From the NCBI GenBank assembly GCA_020726505.1, contig JAHLEZ010000005.1, positions 744,001 to 808,000 of the forward strand: a stretch of DNA of 64,000 nt, read 5' to 3'. Under the pieces are notes generated by a model. The model made no database searches. It was not told where the DNA came from and saw nothing but the letters and a program-made list of their open reading frames with translations. The DNA is from Leptodontidium sp. MPI-SDFR-AT-0119. Taxonomy: Eukaryota > Ascomycota > Leotiomycetes > Helotiales > Leptodontidiaceae. Below, in pieces: positions 23,774 through 37,700 of the stretch. Both the position numbers and the translations under genes were made by a program. Every line of letters starts with the position of its first letter. Position 1 is the stretch's first letter.

Positions 23774-25623
23774 TGACACCACGCATTCATTTGTCGTTTT
23801 TCTGGTGCATGGATGGAGTTATCTTCGAACAACAGGTATCACAGTACTACCTACCAAACACCTCTCTTGAACAGAGAAGAAATTTTTTGAAGCCTCAATC
23901 TCGTTACCAAAAGAGAAAGGCAGGAACTTAATGACGGACCCGACCTACTCACGAATTTCCTTATTGTTGTCTACCGATCCAGCATCCCGTTTACTTCTTT
24001 TGTCACTTGGTGCTTCCCTACCCGCCTGCCTGCCACTCGCACCTGTGTCTGTGCTTGGGTTTGGTTTGGATTACCGCGCCTCTCTTGGTCGGACCGACCG
24101 ATTTGTTTTCTTGCTTGCCTGCTCGGGATGGACAGCTTTTTTTTCCTTTTCTTGGGATGGGTGGATGGGTGCTGGGATGGTGAAATGGAACGAATTGAAT
24201 TGAAATGGGATGGAGTGAAAAGACTGGCTTTGCTTTGCTTCCTTGCCTTCTACTCTATCTTCTACCTTCTGGTGTTTGTTGAGCGATTGACGGGCTGGTG
24301 ATTGTGATGGTGTGGCGAATCTGAGAGCGAGCGGGATATATATATTGATCGGGAGGTCCGGATGGATTGATGGATCGATTTTGTACAGAGATGAGAGATC
24401 TGTGAGAGATGAAGGGAGGGTGGAGTTGAAGTATGTAGTGGAGCGGGTTTAGCTCGCTATGGCCAAATGAATGAATGGATTGAATAAATAAATAAATAGA
24501 TGGATGCATGGCTGATGTCCGTCCACTTGGCGTGTGTGTTCTGTCTTGAATCCACCAAAGTCGACACCCAAAAAGTCAACAACAGCCAACAAAGTCAACA
24601 CCACTAAACTACTTCAGCCAACTTTGAACCTCTCATTACGGGGTTCAGGTTAGTTTATAATTGATGCCCACCACCCATCTCATTCTCTGTCTGTGGAAGA
24701 GCTGAAATTGTGCATCATTTATCCCCCCCAATGTATTCATTCCCCGGACTTGGAGGGTACTCATTGACAAGGAGACCTAACTACTTACCTAGCCATGTAT
24801 CTATCACGATCATCATAGAAATAAAAGGCCACGGTGAATAATGACCCATGCACGGATGACGAGTTCGTTTGTAAATGCAATTCATTCTCATTCCCATTCT
24901 CATGCTCACTCTCAATCTCATTAATGATCCATCCATCCATCCGCTCATCCTATGCTCAAATTTGCAATTTCGCTCATTTCGCTCGCTCGCTCGCTGGGAA
25001 AACAAGATGCTATGGTATGCTATGCTGATGCATATATGCAAGCAAGAATGCACAGAAAACGGAGAAAACGGGACGTAAAATGACCACCAAATGCCTACCA
25101 AATGCAAATGCGATGCAAATGCAGAAGAAAGCTGGAGTGACATGTCGAAATGCAGGAAAATGAAGAAAGTAGTGACAAGAAGCGGAGAGAGGAAATGAAG
25201 AAGAAAGTAATCTCAAAATGACCATCCATCCATGAGTCATCCATCGTGTCATATCCATCCATCCTTCACGTCGAAAATCGAGGTCTTGACAACCGATCCT
25301 CTTCATTCTGCTTCATGTCCGTTCGCGCCTATGTTGTGGTTTGGTCTCGTAACGAAGCGAGATGAAACACAACAAATCAGAGGCGAGAGGAACGCTCTAG
25401 CCGGAAAAGTGGTGGGTAAGGGGAAAACAGGCAATTTCGTTGTTCATAGGGGGCCGTAAAAGGTCGTTTGCGTTTCGTTAGTCGTTACATTATCCAATGC
25501 TCGCATACATGGATGTATTCATTCTTCTGGGGATCTTCCCATGCTTCATGTGTTGATTCCCTCGTTCCTTCATTTATTCCATGGATCGCTTGTAGGAAGA
25601 AGTCCGTCTGCCTTGATGGGCGC
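23774..25623. other. intergenic between convergent MGA2-like and nuclear-protein genes
   Basis: About 1.85 kb between converging 3' ends. It contains many short ATCC/ATGA-type tracts, for example AATAAATAAATAAAT near 24484 and CGCTCGCTCGCTCGC near 24978. Open frames here are repeat-driven; no gene, tRNA or element recognised. Confidence 0.55.
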
Positions 25624-28315
25624 TCAGAAGACATCATCAGGCCACTCGAAAGATTGCTTGCTAGACGACGAACTCACGCCCGTTCGCTCTCTCTGCTCTC
25701 TCGTCATGCCACCATTCGCAGTCGAGGACTTGGTCTTGACAGAAGGAATGCCAGACACCATGCCCTCGGTGCTGACAACCTCACCGCTCGCCAACCGCAC
25801 AGCCTTGGGCATAGGCGGTAATGGAGGGATGGAAGGCGACATGGCCGGATCAGCACTATATGCGTCTTCTTGGTGACGAGAAGGGGCTTTGGGAGTGAGA
25901 TTATGGGTGCGGGATGGCTTGGTGTAGGCCAGACCTGGGCCGGTGAATGTGGCTGATGAGGGGGGTGGAGAGGCGGACTGTTGACGGGAGGTTGGTGGGA
26001 GGGGGACTTTGTTGCTCTTCATTAGGCGGCCTGAGGGAGGTGGGCTGGTGATGTGTTGAGTTTGTTGCTTCTTGCCTGCAGGTGGGTTTTGGCCTGCTGG
26101 AGGAGGTGGAGCGGTGCGCGTTGGTGGTGGGATTGAAGGGCGAGAAGATGATACAGAACTTGAGGATTTGGGAGGGGAGGTTTTGGGTACAGTTGTATTC
26201 TTGGGGCCTGATACAGTCTTCTGCAATTTGCGGGGGTGCTGGAGAGTGATGGTTGGTCCTTTGCCGCGGGAGTTCGAGGACTTGGGGACTTTCGAGGATG
26301 ATGTCGACTTGCTCTTGGGCTTTGTGAGTGAGGAGACTTCAGAGACGATATCGGATGCGAGGTCGTCTTCATCTTCTGAGGCTTCTGCTTCGGAAGGGTT
26401 GTAGTCGCCTCCATCGTCAGGGACACGCTCAAAGATGCTCTTTCGCTTCTTGGTGGGTTCCGCTGGCTTGGATTTGGGCTTTGGTGTGACTTCCTCGTCT
26501 TCGTCCTCTGCCATTTGAGTGTCCTTTGGCTTGGTGGGTGTAGTGTCCGCAACTTGTAGATCGTCTCCAACGCTGACAAGTGTGGGTTCCAATTGAACTG
26601 GCTCCTGACATTCCACGCTTTGCATGACAGTATCTTCTTGCTTCACTTCTTGACCATTGAACGAGCTAACGGGGATGTCCTTCGACTGCTCGCTACTCAA
26701 ACCCCCAGACATTAACTGAGCATTGCTCATAGCATGATCCGTAGACACAGCTTGACCAATACCAGAACGCATCTCATCATCACTGAACCCAGCCTCGGAG
26801 CTAACATAACCACTGAGAAGGCGTTCAGAAGGCAACGAAGACAAAGCACCCGGAACGAATCTCGATCTCGAAACTCTGGAAGGAGCTTGAGAGGTAGGCG
26901 ATCCTGAGGGGAGTGGTTCGTTCAGAGCCTCAGCAAGTTGTTGCCGTGCCTGCTTGAGTCTCTCCTCGAGATTGCTAACCCGCTTCACCAACTTCTGCTG
27001 CTTCTGCAAGTCCTTCCGAGATGGGACCCTACGTGCCTGGTGGTCATTTACACTCAGTGTACTATCACCCGCAAACGCACTCTTGATATTCGACAAGGAC
27101 GCCTTCTTCAGATTCGCAAGCGAAGGTTTCTTGAAATTGAACTTCGGCTTGTTGGGTGTAGAATTGTTGGACTGAGCAACAGAAGCCGAGTAATTCGATC
27201 CAGGACTCTCAGCACGCTGCGAGAACTTAGGTGGCTCGAGGAAGATACGGCCCTTTCTCTTCTCCTCAATAGATGTACTACCTCTCGCACTCGACGACAT
27301 ATCCAAATCGCCAAACTCAATCCCAGAATCATGCTTGCCAGCCTTCTTCTCCGACGCAGGCGCGAACAATCGAGGACCAACAGCCGAATCTCTAAAATGG
27401 CCCGACTCCTTCAACTCCTGATATATCCTCTCGGCCTTAGCCTGTCTCTCCTGCAAGACCCTAAGCTGAGCGGCCTCCTCATCTTCCTCTTCCTGCTGCT
27501 GTTCCTTGGACCAGAACTTCCAATTGGTAGGGTTGAAGGAGGCGGCGATCGACTTGCCGAAGCGAAAGATGCTCGAGGAGCGCGAGGCGTCAGATTGGTT
27601 CGCCGAGGACTCTGCGACCGAGACGTTGGGGTGGTGAGTGAACATTCGAGAGCGGGTCAATTTCCTACCGCGGGCTCCCTCTCCATAACCTGCTGTGTTG
27701 TTGTATTCGGATAGGAATTCCTCCTCGGGCTCGAGGTATGGTACGGGTGGTTTCTGACTGACTCGATCGTTCATGCTTCCCTCTACGAACTTCGACGGGC
27801 GGATCAGAGAGCGGGCTCGAGAGCGACGGCTGGATGAAGGGGAATTCGGGGTCTTTCGATTGCGGAGATGATGCCGGACAGAGGAGACGCTGCTGGGACT
27901 TGGGTTTGAATTCGGGTTGGAGAGAGGCCAGTCGCTGCTTCGATGGCGTTTGTCCGAGTGTCGATTTTGCTCCCCTCCATCTGCGGTATTGTCGAGTTCA
28001 GCATTCGCGCCTCCATCGCCGATGTGCGAGCCATGAAGCTGTCTCGATTCGCGGTTACTGAATAATCTCTTCGTGCCAGCTCCGGGTGTGGAATCGAGAG
28101 AGCGGTTGTTGGCGTGTTCAGCAGAGTAGCGTTCACTGGAGCGGTTTCTCGATCTGCCTCGAGCCTGGGAGTTGGGGGTTGTGGGTTAGCTACGATCTTC
28201 CATGTGGATTTGATGTGACGGGGAGGTGCATGCCAGCGAGATGCAGAGACAAGATGCATGCAGACATAGAGGAGGAATAGAAGTAAACAAAACGTACCTG
28301 ATGTGCGGAAGCCAT
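25624..28315 (-). CDS. conserved low-complexity nuclear protein (putative nuclear RNA-binding protein)
   Basis: Two exons: 28298-28315 (18 nt, MASAHQ) and 25624-28164, phase 0, 852 aa. The first exon is read from the ATG at 28315 with a CAG/GTACGT donor; the acceptor is CCCAG at 28165-28166. The N-terminus is Arg/Ser-rich (ARGRSRNRSSERYS) and includes RPSKFVEGSMNDRVSQKPP, a block I recall from Aspergillus proteins annotated 'nuclear RNA binding protein' (memory, not checked). A short coiled-coil-like segment follows (EEAAQLRVLQERQAKAERIY), then another near VKRVSNLEERLKQARQQLAE. The rest is Ser/Pro/Lys-rich and disordered, ending SFEWPDDVF. No RRM or KH domain is visible, so RNA binding is not supported by the sequence itself. 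Confidence 0.85.
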
Positions 28316-29653
28316 GATGCCAATGAAATCCTAAGAAGAATAGAAGCTCATCTGCAAACCGAAGCGTCGGAGATGTTTTATGTGTGAGAGCGAGTTCGCG
28401 ATGTCGGGTGGTGGTGTTTTTGTTTGGTGGCTCGCCTTGTCTTTCTGGGGTATGTTATGTTTGTTTACTTGACTTTAGCCTTGTCGAAAAAGCGACGCTC
28501 GTCCCGCACGCCGATCCGATCTGATATGATCCCTGCTGCTCCGATTCACTCCACCCTCACTCAGCTTAACTGCGAAAACAATAAAAAACAAAAGAATGAA
28601 GAGAAAGCAGAAGAAGACGAGAAGCAGAGCAAAGAGTTGAAGAAGTTCTTTACAAGGCCACGGAAATGAGACCCCTCGTGCGAGTTCGTGGCTTGCTTCA
28701 AATCGTTCGTTTCCCTCCTGAATTGTGCATGCTGCAGGTGTAAGACACGCAGCAAACGGTGACGAATGGCAGTGCAGGTCCCGCGTTGTTTTGACACAAA
28801 AGGGATGAACTCGTGGATGGCACGCTAAACTTTAAATCTCCGGGCTATTTTGGGCGGGTAGCCCTCGGATTTTGGCAATTTTGGCAAAGGTGAGAGTGAA
28901 GAGGAATAATACTTCGCATGTAAAAAGAGGTCTTGTAGTTCTTCAGGGGATGGAGATTTGAATATATTTCTACTCAATGCCCTTGATTGTTTATTATAGT
29001 GATTCAATAGTGTCTCCTTGCTTGCATATCCGAGTTCTGATAGATCGGTACGGAGGCACGCGTGGGGAAATTTGGTTCATGCATCTACCTATCTGCATAC
29101 CTCAGCTTCGAGGACTCGAGATAATCAACACATTCTTCCAATCAGAATAATAATAACAATAATAACTCACTAAGAAAATCAAAGCCCAAAAGAATCCCCC
29201 TCTCCAAATCTAGATGTAAGCTTCTGACAAGTGACTCTCAAACATAATTAGATCTTACAATATACGAAGAAGTTATCATCTCCACAGCTCCTCCCCCGCC
29301 TGTCTCTCATCCATCAACACCTCCTCCTCCTCCTCTAACAAAATCCCCTTCAATCCCCCCATTCAGAAAACCTCCCCTCATCTACATCTACACCTACATT
29401 TTCATCATCCCCGCCCCTAGGCCGTCAATCCCCAACCAGATAGATAGCCGTCTCCTTCTTCACCTCCTTCAACAAGACAGGCGAAATACATATATAGTAA
29501 GCTGACAATCCAATCCTCACCACCCCACGAGAAGCCATGCCAGGACAGGAAGTTCAGCCGCAGAATCCCCTCTCCCATCCCATCTGACGCATGTACGCAC
29601 GCACCCGGTCAGACTGCAACTGTACGATTCAGGGGTACATGACATGAACGGAG

Positions 29654-29704
<51 letters not shown>

Positions 29705-30551
29705 GAGAGAGATCACAATTCTATTACGGGGTTCCAAAAAATTCGTGTTCAAAGTCTGTGTTCCATACATTCATATTCCCATTCCATCAAACAACAATAG
29801 CAACAACAACACAACACACACTTCCAGGAAAGCGGTTTGATTTGGTTTCGGCCCAGGCATTTCTCCCTAGCTGTCTCTCCCCATTCAAGAATATCCTCCC
29901 CCTCCTAAATTACAGAATGGTTTGTTTTACCCAGCCTAGTCCAGAATAGCCAGCCTCCTCCCTAGCCTAGTCCAGTCCAGTCCCACAGTTCGAATCCCGT
30001 CGTCCCCGGTCCACTTCCAGAATTGCTCTTCCCCATTTAATAATCCCATTCCAAACCAGAAAACTAACAAGTGCCAAAGGTGCACAACCAAGCAAAAAAC
30101 CCCAGGACGTAAAACATAGGAAAAGTGCACACCGGTGAGTGTAGTGATTCAAAATGGCGGAGCGCTATCCACCCGTCTAAGACAAATGACGAAGGAGAGG
30201 GAAATTCAATCGTTCGAGACGACGATGATGAATGCGTGCGTATGCTTTTACGAGGAAATGTCTGAACTCGTCGTATTGCTGAATTCGGTCTCCAATCTGA
30301 TTTGCGGAAAAAGGAAGGTGGTATGTCATGTTTGTGCAGTGTCGTGGCTCAAAGGCCTGGATAATCAAAGGCAATTTCGTGAACATATGCTGATGTTGAC
30401 TGACTGATGTCGAGAATGAATTGCCTGGAGGCGCTGAAAGTTGACAAAACTCCGTCCCAAGAGACAAGTAAGATTTCAATGGTATAACACATGCTCTGCG
30501 AACCCAAACACCGAGAGTCCAAATAAGAATTGTAATTCTCATGCTGGATAT
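28316..30551. other. intergenic between nuclear-protein gene and veA
   Basis: About 2.2 kb: the promoter side of the minus-strand nuclear-protein gene and the 3' side of veA. It contains a (GA)22 array and pyrimidine-rich sequence near 29.28-29.45 kb. No coding or RNA gene supported. Confidence 0.55.
29657..29700. repeat. (GA)22 microsatellite
   Basis: Twenty-two perfect GA units in non-coding sequence about 0.9 kb downstream of the veA stop. Confidence 0.95.
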
Positions 30552-32268
30552 CTATTTGGGTTTAGGAAGGTATCGCTGGGAGTCGCGTCCATCAGCGCGT
30601 TTGTAGGTCATGTCGATACCGATTTCCATGTCGTCGTCATCCTTATCAACCGCAGGCTTGTCACCGTGTGAACTGCCTGGACGCATGCCATTGTGCAATG
30701 GCTGAGTAGTTGCAGATGAACTGAAGACACTGTCATACGTTCGCTTTCCTCCATTTCGCATGGGCTCCGCCGGTAGTGCTGGAGTAAGAGGTGCAGGTGC
30801 GAGTGCTGGTCCAGAATATTGGTATGGAGCTGGAGCCGGGCGCTCGTTTCTCTCGGCTGTTGGGCTACGAATTGGAGGGAAGTTAAGTGGTGCGAGTTGT
30901 CCTGGAGCTGGAGCGATGCTATCGCGGATTTCCCCTCTCAGTGGCGGCAGCTGAGTAGCCATCGCGGGGCTAGAAGTGTATCCGTTCCACGGTTGACGGT
31001 TGTAGTTTTGATCCACCGCAGGAGGCGGGCCATGCTGGCTAGGATATGTTGGTTGGTAGCTGGCAACAGATGCCCTTCGGAGGTCAGGATTCTCATACAC
31101 TTCTCGCTCGCGTCGGCTTTCCACCGCTGATGATGGGTACATCCTCTCTCCGTAGCCTGAATGCGCAGTTGGAGGTTGGGCTTGCCCATATGTAGGGTAC
31201 TGTGGTCCTTGTTGTTGATAAGGAGCCTGGGGAGGTGGGAATTGTTGTTGACTCTGGGGTGGACCAAAGCGATTTGGTGTGGCGAATTGACCAGGTGCTC
31301 CAGAACTGTCGTTGCGATCACCAAAGTTGAGATGATTTCGTCCCGGAAGATTGGGAAGTATTGGAGAGTGAGTGGCAGAACGACTTCCATTTTGATACTC
31401 TGGGTGACCATCGGGAGTCCCACTCTTTGACCTGGATCGTGCTTGGTAGGGATCCTGCTCCATAGGACGGCCGGAACGATAATCATCCTCCTGGACATCC
31501 ATACCGCCATTACCTTTGTCCTCTCTTCGTCTCATGCGAACATCACGACGAATTCGAACACGGCATCCTTGCTCTGCAACGGTTCGACTGAGGCTGGTAC
31601 TTTCAGCTAGACCAGGGAACTTCTTTGCACTGAAGACGGTGAAGAGTTCAGACTTGATCTCCAATCGCCAGTCAAATGATGCATCTGGTAACATAACACC
31701 ACCCATGGACTTGTTGTCCTTCACATCCTGTTCGGAATCGGGTCGTGTCTCCTCATACAGGTTGAAGCTAAGGATGTATTTCCCTTCATGGCGAACAGAA
31801 AGATCTGGGAAAATAAAGTATCCTGCTTCTGCTGGTCGGTCCAAGTAGGCCATTCCCGACACTGGCATTCCTGTCAAAACCGGAATCTGAGGAGCTGATG
31901 GTTGCTGAACTCGGCCATGGGCCATTGGACGAGCCACTTCCAGAGTAGCGAAGAGAAAGAAGTTGGCGCCATAAGCGAAAGTAATATCGTCCCATTTGTC
32001 GACGATTTTCTCGAAGATGCGAAGCTCAACAACGGGTGGTGGATCAACAGGTCGACGATCCGCAGAGGCTGGAAGGTCTTAATTAGTGCGACCAGCGGCA
32101 AGACAGAACTATGAACCTACATTTTGCTCCTGAACCACATGCTCTTGCACGCTCTGGCTGTTGGATCACTGTCAAGTCATATCTAATGGTCCTGCCAGAC
32201 TTCGTCACTCGAGTTGTTGTTGCAACAGTCAGCGGATTCGTAGGCTTTCTGAGCGGTACGGATGCCAT
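30552..32268 (-). CDS. veA: velvet regulator VeA
   Basis: Global regulator of development and secondary metabolism; in Aspergillus it works with VelB and LaeA in the velvet complex and enters the nucleus in the dark (family knowledge). Two exons, 32121-32268 and 30552-32068, separated by a 52-nt intron, give 554 aa, close to the usual length. The velvet domain runs from the N-terminus to about residue 235: [20 protein letters not shown], then [34 protein letters not shown], and [21 protein letters not shown] basic segment [15 protein letters not shown] follows. The C-terminal half is Pro/Gln/Tyr-rich and disordered, ending with an acidic [13 protein letters not shown] stretch. The start is the first ATG before the conserved [12 protein letters not shown] block. 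Confidence 0.96.
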
Positions 32269-33017
32269 TGTGTCTGTTGGGGTTGATCAATCAATTGAAG
32301 GAATTGAATAGACGTCGTTGCTGTCCTAGGTGGCGAGATATGGCGACGTTGACTATGATCCACGATCAGCCCTTGTTCCCAGACAATATTCGCGACGCGG
32401 AAAGTCAAATGAACCTTCCCGACAGCCAGAGTGATGGGTTCTGTGGAAGCGACGACCAAGCGTCAATGGGTTGGTTATGCTCTCCTCAACTCACCTCCAC
32501 GTTTCGCACTGCAACAGGCTCGACTTCAGATGTCGACGAAGCAGACGAAGTCCCGGAAGACTAGAGTGCTTGATGATGGTTGTTGTGGGTGTCGAGAGGC
32601 CGTGTCGAATCTTGGGATTGGGAGTGGCTGTCGGTTGCCAGTCCTGTGGGTTGGGTCAATCAATGGGCGAGACGAGCGAGTGGATCGACCGAGTCGAAAG
32701 ATCAGCAATCCCAGCGAGGGCGGCCCTTCTATTCTGCCTTCTTCGCACGGTTTCACGCCGGTCGTACTGAGATGTCGAAGTCGAGTATCGACGTCTCGAG
32801 TCGGATTGAGGTGATGGCGAGACAAGACGGGGAGAGAGGAGAGAGGAGGTTGTAGTCGGGAGAAGTGGAGGTGGTGAAAAGTGTATGTATGTATGTAGTA
32901 GTGTAGTGACACAGAAGAGGAGAGGAGAGGAGACCTGAGGAAGGACAGTGCAAGGGGGAAGTGTGTGTGGCCTGAGGAGAAGGAGAGGAGGAGACCGGGG
33001 ACTCTGGCTGGCACTGA

Positions 33018-33065
33018 CACTGGCACTGGCACTGGCACTGGCACTGGCACTGGCACTGGCACTGG
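33018..33065. repeat. (CACTGG)8 hexanucleotide array in the veA upstream region
   Basis: Eight perfect CACTGG units with degenerate flanks, about 750 bp upstream of the veA ATG. Because the unit is 6 nt it keeps all frames open, creating artificial Val-Pro, Thr-Gly or Gln-Cys dipeptide runs. Confidence 0.95.
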
Positions 33066-33102
33066 GTCTGGTTCTGGTTCTGGAGAGGACGACGGACGGC
33101 TG

Positions 33103-33139
33103 GGTTGGTTGGTTGGTTGGTCGGTCGGTTGGTTGGTTG
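33103..33139. repeat. GGTT tetranucleotide repeat
   Basis: Nine imperfect GGTT/GGTC units shortly beyond the hexamer array. Confidence 0.85.
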
Positions 33140-34722
33140 CGCTGGGTAGAACTGGGCCGGCTGGGTAGGCTGGGGTGGGATTTGGGCGTGCTGAGCGATC
33201 GCTGACTGGATGGGTGGATCTCTGGCTCCGGCTTTGGCTCTCTGTTCTGTCTGTTCTAGCGGGCACCAACCTGGATCCAGGGAAGCGGCGGCGTGGATAT
33301 GGGGCAGGGCAGGGTGGGCAAGGGTGGGCCTGATGGGGCATGGGAGCAAGATGGGCATGGGAGTCGCGCAAGCGAAGTGAACTCTTTTCTCTCCGTCTTC
33401 TCGGCCAGTGGACTGGATTTGACTCTCACACTTGTCTCCTTTTATCCAAGCGTCTCTTTAGCTGTGGCCCGAATACAGAGGATGGGATTTTAAGTGGATA
33501 TTTGGCAGGGCTGGAGGCCAATCATGGCCCGGGATCGGAGCTTTAGAACTGTGGTCCGTGAGGTCGCTGGAAGGCTAGGTTGAGCTGGGTGGAAGTCGCT
33601 TGTGATTTGAATTCCACCACCCACTCAACCACCCACCCACCCATCCATCCATGCCCTTATCCATGCGTGCTTCTGAACCGCACCGCACTGCACAGGGGAG
33701 AGCAAGGCAAGGTTGCGGAACTTGCGGGACAGGGACGGAGGGAGGGTAAGGGTGCATCTCTTCCACTGCCTTAGCTCGCTCATCTACCAATGATAAGAAG
33801 CTGCTGGATCCACCCATTCTTACTCAAAGAAGGAGAAATAAGCGATTTTTTGGTGCTCCTTACAGTACAGACCTGGAGACTGGGCCTGGAGACTTGATGC
33901 TTGGACAGTGAGAGGTCTGTCTGTACAGCGTCAAAATAGACATCTGTACATGTGCTGTGCTTGCTTACAGCCTATCAGTGCTACATTTTATGAGCCAGTA
34001 CCAGCCATCAAATTCACCCTCACTTCTTAACCCTCACCCTGTGCGAATCTTCACTGTCCTGCTATGTTTCTATGGATAGACATCACTATGAACCACCACC
34101 TACCTAACTACCTCAAAGAAAGGCCACGAAAATAGGAGGAAAATACCCTGTGCAAGCCTGTACATCTCCCGTCCTCCCTCCTGTGTGAGGACCACCACAT
34201 CTCTGTCTCACGCGAATTCCCACTTCGGGGCACGATTCCACCACCGTATGGGCCGATACGTCAATTTCCATTTCCTACCTTCTAGATTTCTGAGATGAGA
34301 CTCTTATTTGGTTTAGCAAGGAGTAAACCGTCGAGAAAGGATTCCCATAAGGTAAACCAAAGACGGGTGGCCATCTATCTGTACGGTCGGTGTACGCCTC
34401 TGATAAATAAATTTACGACCCGAGTTGAGGTGAGGTGAGCTGGCCCGATACAAGCCCGCAGAGTGCAGACAAACAAGCCGATTCGATTTCCAGCGCCCGG
34501 GGAAAAGAGCCCTGGAGGTTCGGGTTCAGCCACCACTAAACGCTGTCTCGTCTCAAAGCCCCTACCCAGTCCAATCCCAATCCCAGCCAGGAATGAATGA
34601 ATGAAAGGCCTGCGAAACGAATACAGGGCTTCTTTTGGGCACCATTTCGGAAATTTTGTGGGGGGTTTGTTCCTTCTCGCGACATACTTTCTTTCAGGGA
34701 GGGGGAGGGAGGCTCGGATGAA

Positions 34723-34742
34723 GATCAGATCAGATCAGATCA
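34723..34742. repeat. (GATCA)4 repeat
   Basis: Four perfect GATCA units in non-coding sequence. Confidence 0.85.
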
Positions 34743-37700
34743 GACTCCCAAGTGCGCAATGCTGTTGTTGTTCCTGGTGCGGAAAGGAGTGGATCGGGAT
34801 TTGATGCCAAATGCCAATGCCTGTCCAACGGATCATGGGTACCTATTCCAGCATCGTGGTTTACTCCTTACAAGACAAGTTCGAACAGGGAAAGTTCTCC
34901 TAACTCCTAACTCCTGATTTTCTGGTTCCTGAGAGCGGTAATACTGTACTCTATAGACATGTATGTCCATTCTTTCTTTTCCAACATAAAAAGAGTGAGC
35001 CCTAATTGTGGACAATAAAATAAGACATAAATACATCTCGTCTCATCTCCTGATATGTATGACATCCCACCAGTCAGTTATGCAAGTGCCTTACCAACAT
35101 CAACAACAAACTCAAACCCCATCCCGTCCCAAAAAGCCTTGAGATGGAATCCTTCAAGTTGGAATCCTGCACCACCACCCTCCGCCCCTTGCTTCATCCC
35201 CTTCACTGGACTGGACCGCGGACCCGGCTTTGTTTGGTTCAGGGGTTGAGAAAAGCCGCCGCCGCAGACACACATGCCGCACCCGCTCCCTGCACTGTCT
35301 GTTGCTGCGGGTCAGGAAAACCCTGTAGTGCGGCCGGGGAGAAAGTCTACTTTGAGAAGTGGATGAGAGGGGGGGAGGGGAAGGGGGCGGTAGTTCCAGC
35401 TATTTCGCGATTGCCGCGAAATATCAAATATCGCGTCATGAGATAGGATGGGAAAGATTAATGGTGGGAGATGTCTGTTGACGATACTGTACGGTATCTT
35501 GTTAATGAATGAGAATGAATGAATGTGGTAATTCCTTTTGGTAATTTAATTAATGAATGTACCTCAAGTCCTCACCGTCATTTCATCCACGCATACAGAA
35601 TTAGCACTAGAGTTACACAATCAAAGCTCGAAGACCACCAACTAACAAAAGCAAAAATCTTCAAGAAAAGAAAAGAAATAGAAAAGGCATAGAAGGCGTT
35701 AATCAAATCGACGATCCCATTCCATCCCATCCCGTTACGCCTGGCACGTTGTTCCACGAGGGAGCCAAGAAGAAGAAGAAGAAGAAGCAGGGCGGGAATA
35801 AGAAACTACTCGTGTCGCGTGGTTGGTGGCGTTGCAAGACATCGATTTCGGTTCCGTAATTGATCTTCATTGAGGTTTTCTTTGCAAAATCCAAGACATT
35901 TGGGAATTACTTTCAGAAGGGTTGGATTCTTCAATATTCGTAGAGTGAACTGTGTAATAAGATGCGATGCGATGCAATGTATCCACTAACCTTATTCTTT
36001 CCCGCACAGAAAACATGTAGCCACATGCAATATCTGTCAGTTCTCCCTTCCTTCTCCCCCTCTCTCTCCACAGGAAGCCTATCACAACCCCAGTAACCGT
36101 TACTACCCAAAATCCTAGATCTCTTCCGTCTCCCGTCTTTCGCACACCCTCCTTCCCTTTCCGTCTTCTCATCCCCCTCTTCGCCCAAATAACAATATAA
36201 ACGGTACAAAAACTGGTCATGACTTCGAGATTCGAGAGAAGGGAGTCACACACCCACCCACCAATCCACCAAACCAGACGCTGAAGAAAAAAACAAAAGT
36301 CGTCAAATCAGCAACGCAACCAACCAGCCGTCTAATCAATGATCACGAACACCCTAACCGTCCGTTGGGATGGAAATCCTCTGTTTCAAACTTTCAGCAG
36401 AGGTGCTAGCTGGGAAGACCCAGGCTAATGTAGGGAAGAGTTGAGTTGAGTGTCAGTCAGCAGCATGGTTCTGGGAGCGAGCCAGCGAGCCTGCCAGCCA
36501 GACACTGGGACGCTCTTCACTCGTTACCAACTCCCACCTTGCACCACACCACTGCAACACCACTGCAACTGCCAGAGCAACTGCACCAACCAGCCTGAGC
36601 CAGAGACATGCATCCCTTCAGCGTTCAGCATTCCGTGGCCTGGGCTGCTAGTGGTTAGTTCATGTTCACGAGTGCCCTGAGTGGGTGTCTCGGGTAAATA
36701 TAAACCCATGTCACTGCACGCACAGATTTATGTCTGCACCATAGTACGTCGTAAATATGTACGCCGTACAAAGGTACAATTTATGATTTAATATATATTT
36801 TTTCAAAAGCCGATGGATGGGCTAACGAACCAACCGGATCTGGGATACGACGTTTCCGCTTCCATATCTCCCTGTTCTCCTTCCTGGGGGGCCTGGGGAA
36901 TCTCGGATGGTGTGTGTGTGTGTGGGTTGAGTGCTTGACCAAGGTAGGGGTCCCGTCTGTGTCTCGTGCAGGGGTGGGGTTTGGATGGGGCTGGGATTGG
37001 ATGGAAACTGGATCATAGAAAATGGAAAGTAAAATAAAAATTTGCTTGAATCAGTGTCATTGGGGGAGATGGATTTCTTCGAGTCACGCTTAGTACGGAC
37101 GGGTAAGTATTGATACGGTGCAGTATTTGATATCAGCGTCGTATTTGAACTCCAGGGGGCGGCGGCTGGGCCAGCCATTTGTTGGTGTGGCGTGCGTGTC
37201 GCGTATTGCGCATTCCTTTTTGCTTGGTCCATCCTACCTCCGCCTCGTGGACAATGGATGGCTTTTTTGCTTTGTTAGAGTAGGATGAGAGCGAGCGCCA
37301 CTTAATGAATGCCGGAGCGCCTTCGGCATGACTCCGAATTAGAGAGTTTTGGGAGGTTGAATGAATGAATCCTTGGACTTGGGTTCTTGGGTTGAATAAT
37401 ATCGTACGGTACTGCTACCTCATCGATCGCACATATCCTCAATCTTATGATATGATATCAACAACTACGGTACGGTAAATGAAGCAAGCATTTAGTAACT
37501 GGGTAAGGCAGACTCCCTGCCCTTCCAGTCCATTCCAACCAACGTCCATGGGATTCTGGTTGCTGGGAACGTGGACCTTGTCTGTGCCTCCGCAGCCCAG
37601 GTAAGAGATAGTGTTTTATATACCGTTATGCCGTCTGTATTTGTCAGAGGCTCTCTCGACCCGCCCTCTGGGAAGGCATACAGGATGGTACCGAAACTCG

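Noticed and set aside
26938..27714. 258-codon plus-strand open frame rich in Leu/Arg
   Set aside because: Antisense shadow of the Ser/Lys-rich nuclear protein exon.
29981..30001. GTTCGAATCCC sequence resembling a tRNA B box
   Set aside because: Flanking bases cannot form the T-arm stem and no cloverleaf is found on either strand.
32526..33371. 281-codon minus-strand open frame upstream of veA
   Set aside because: Held open by the CACTGG array (Pro-Val runs) and simple sequence; begins with TTG at the outer end. Only possible relevance is as an upstream ORF, noted in findings.
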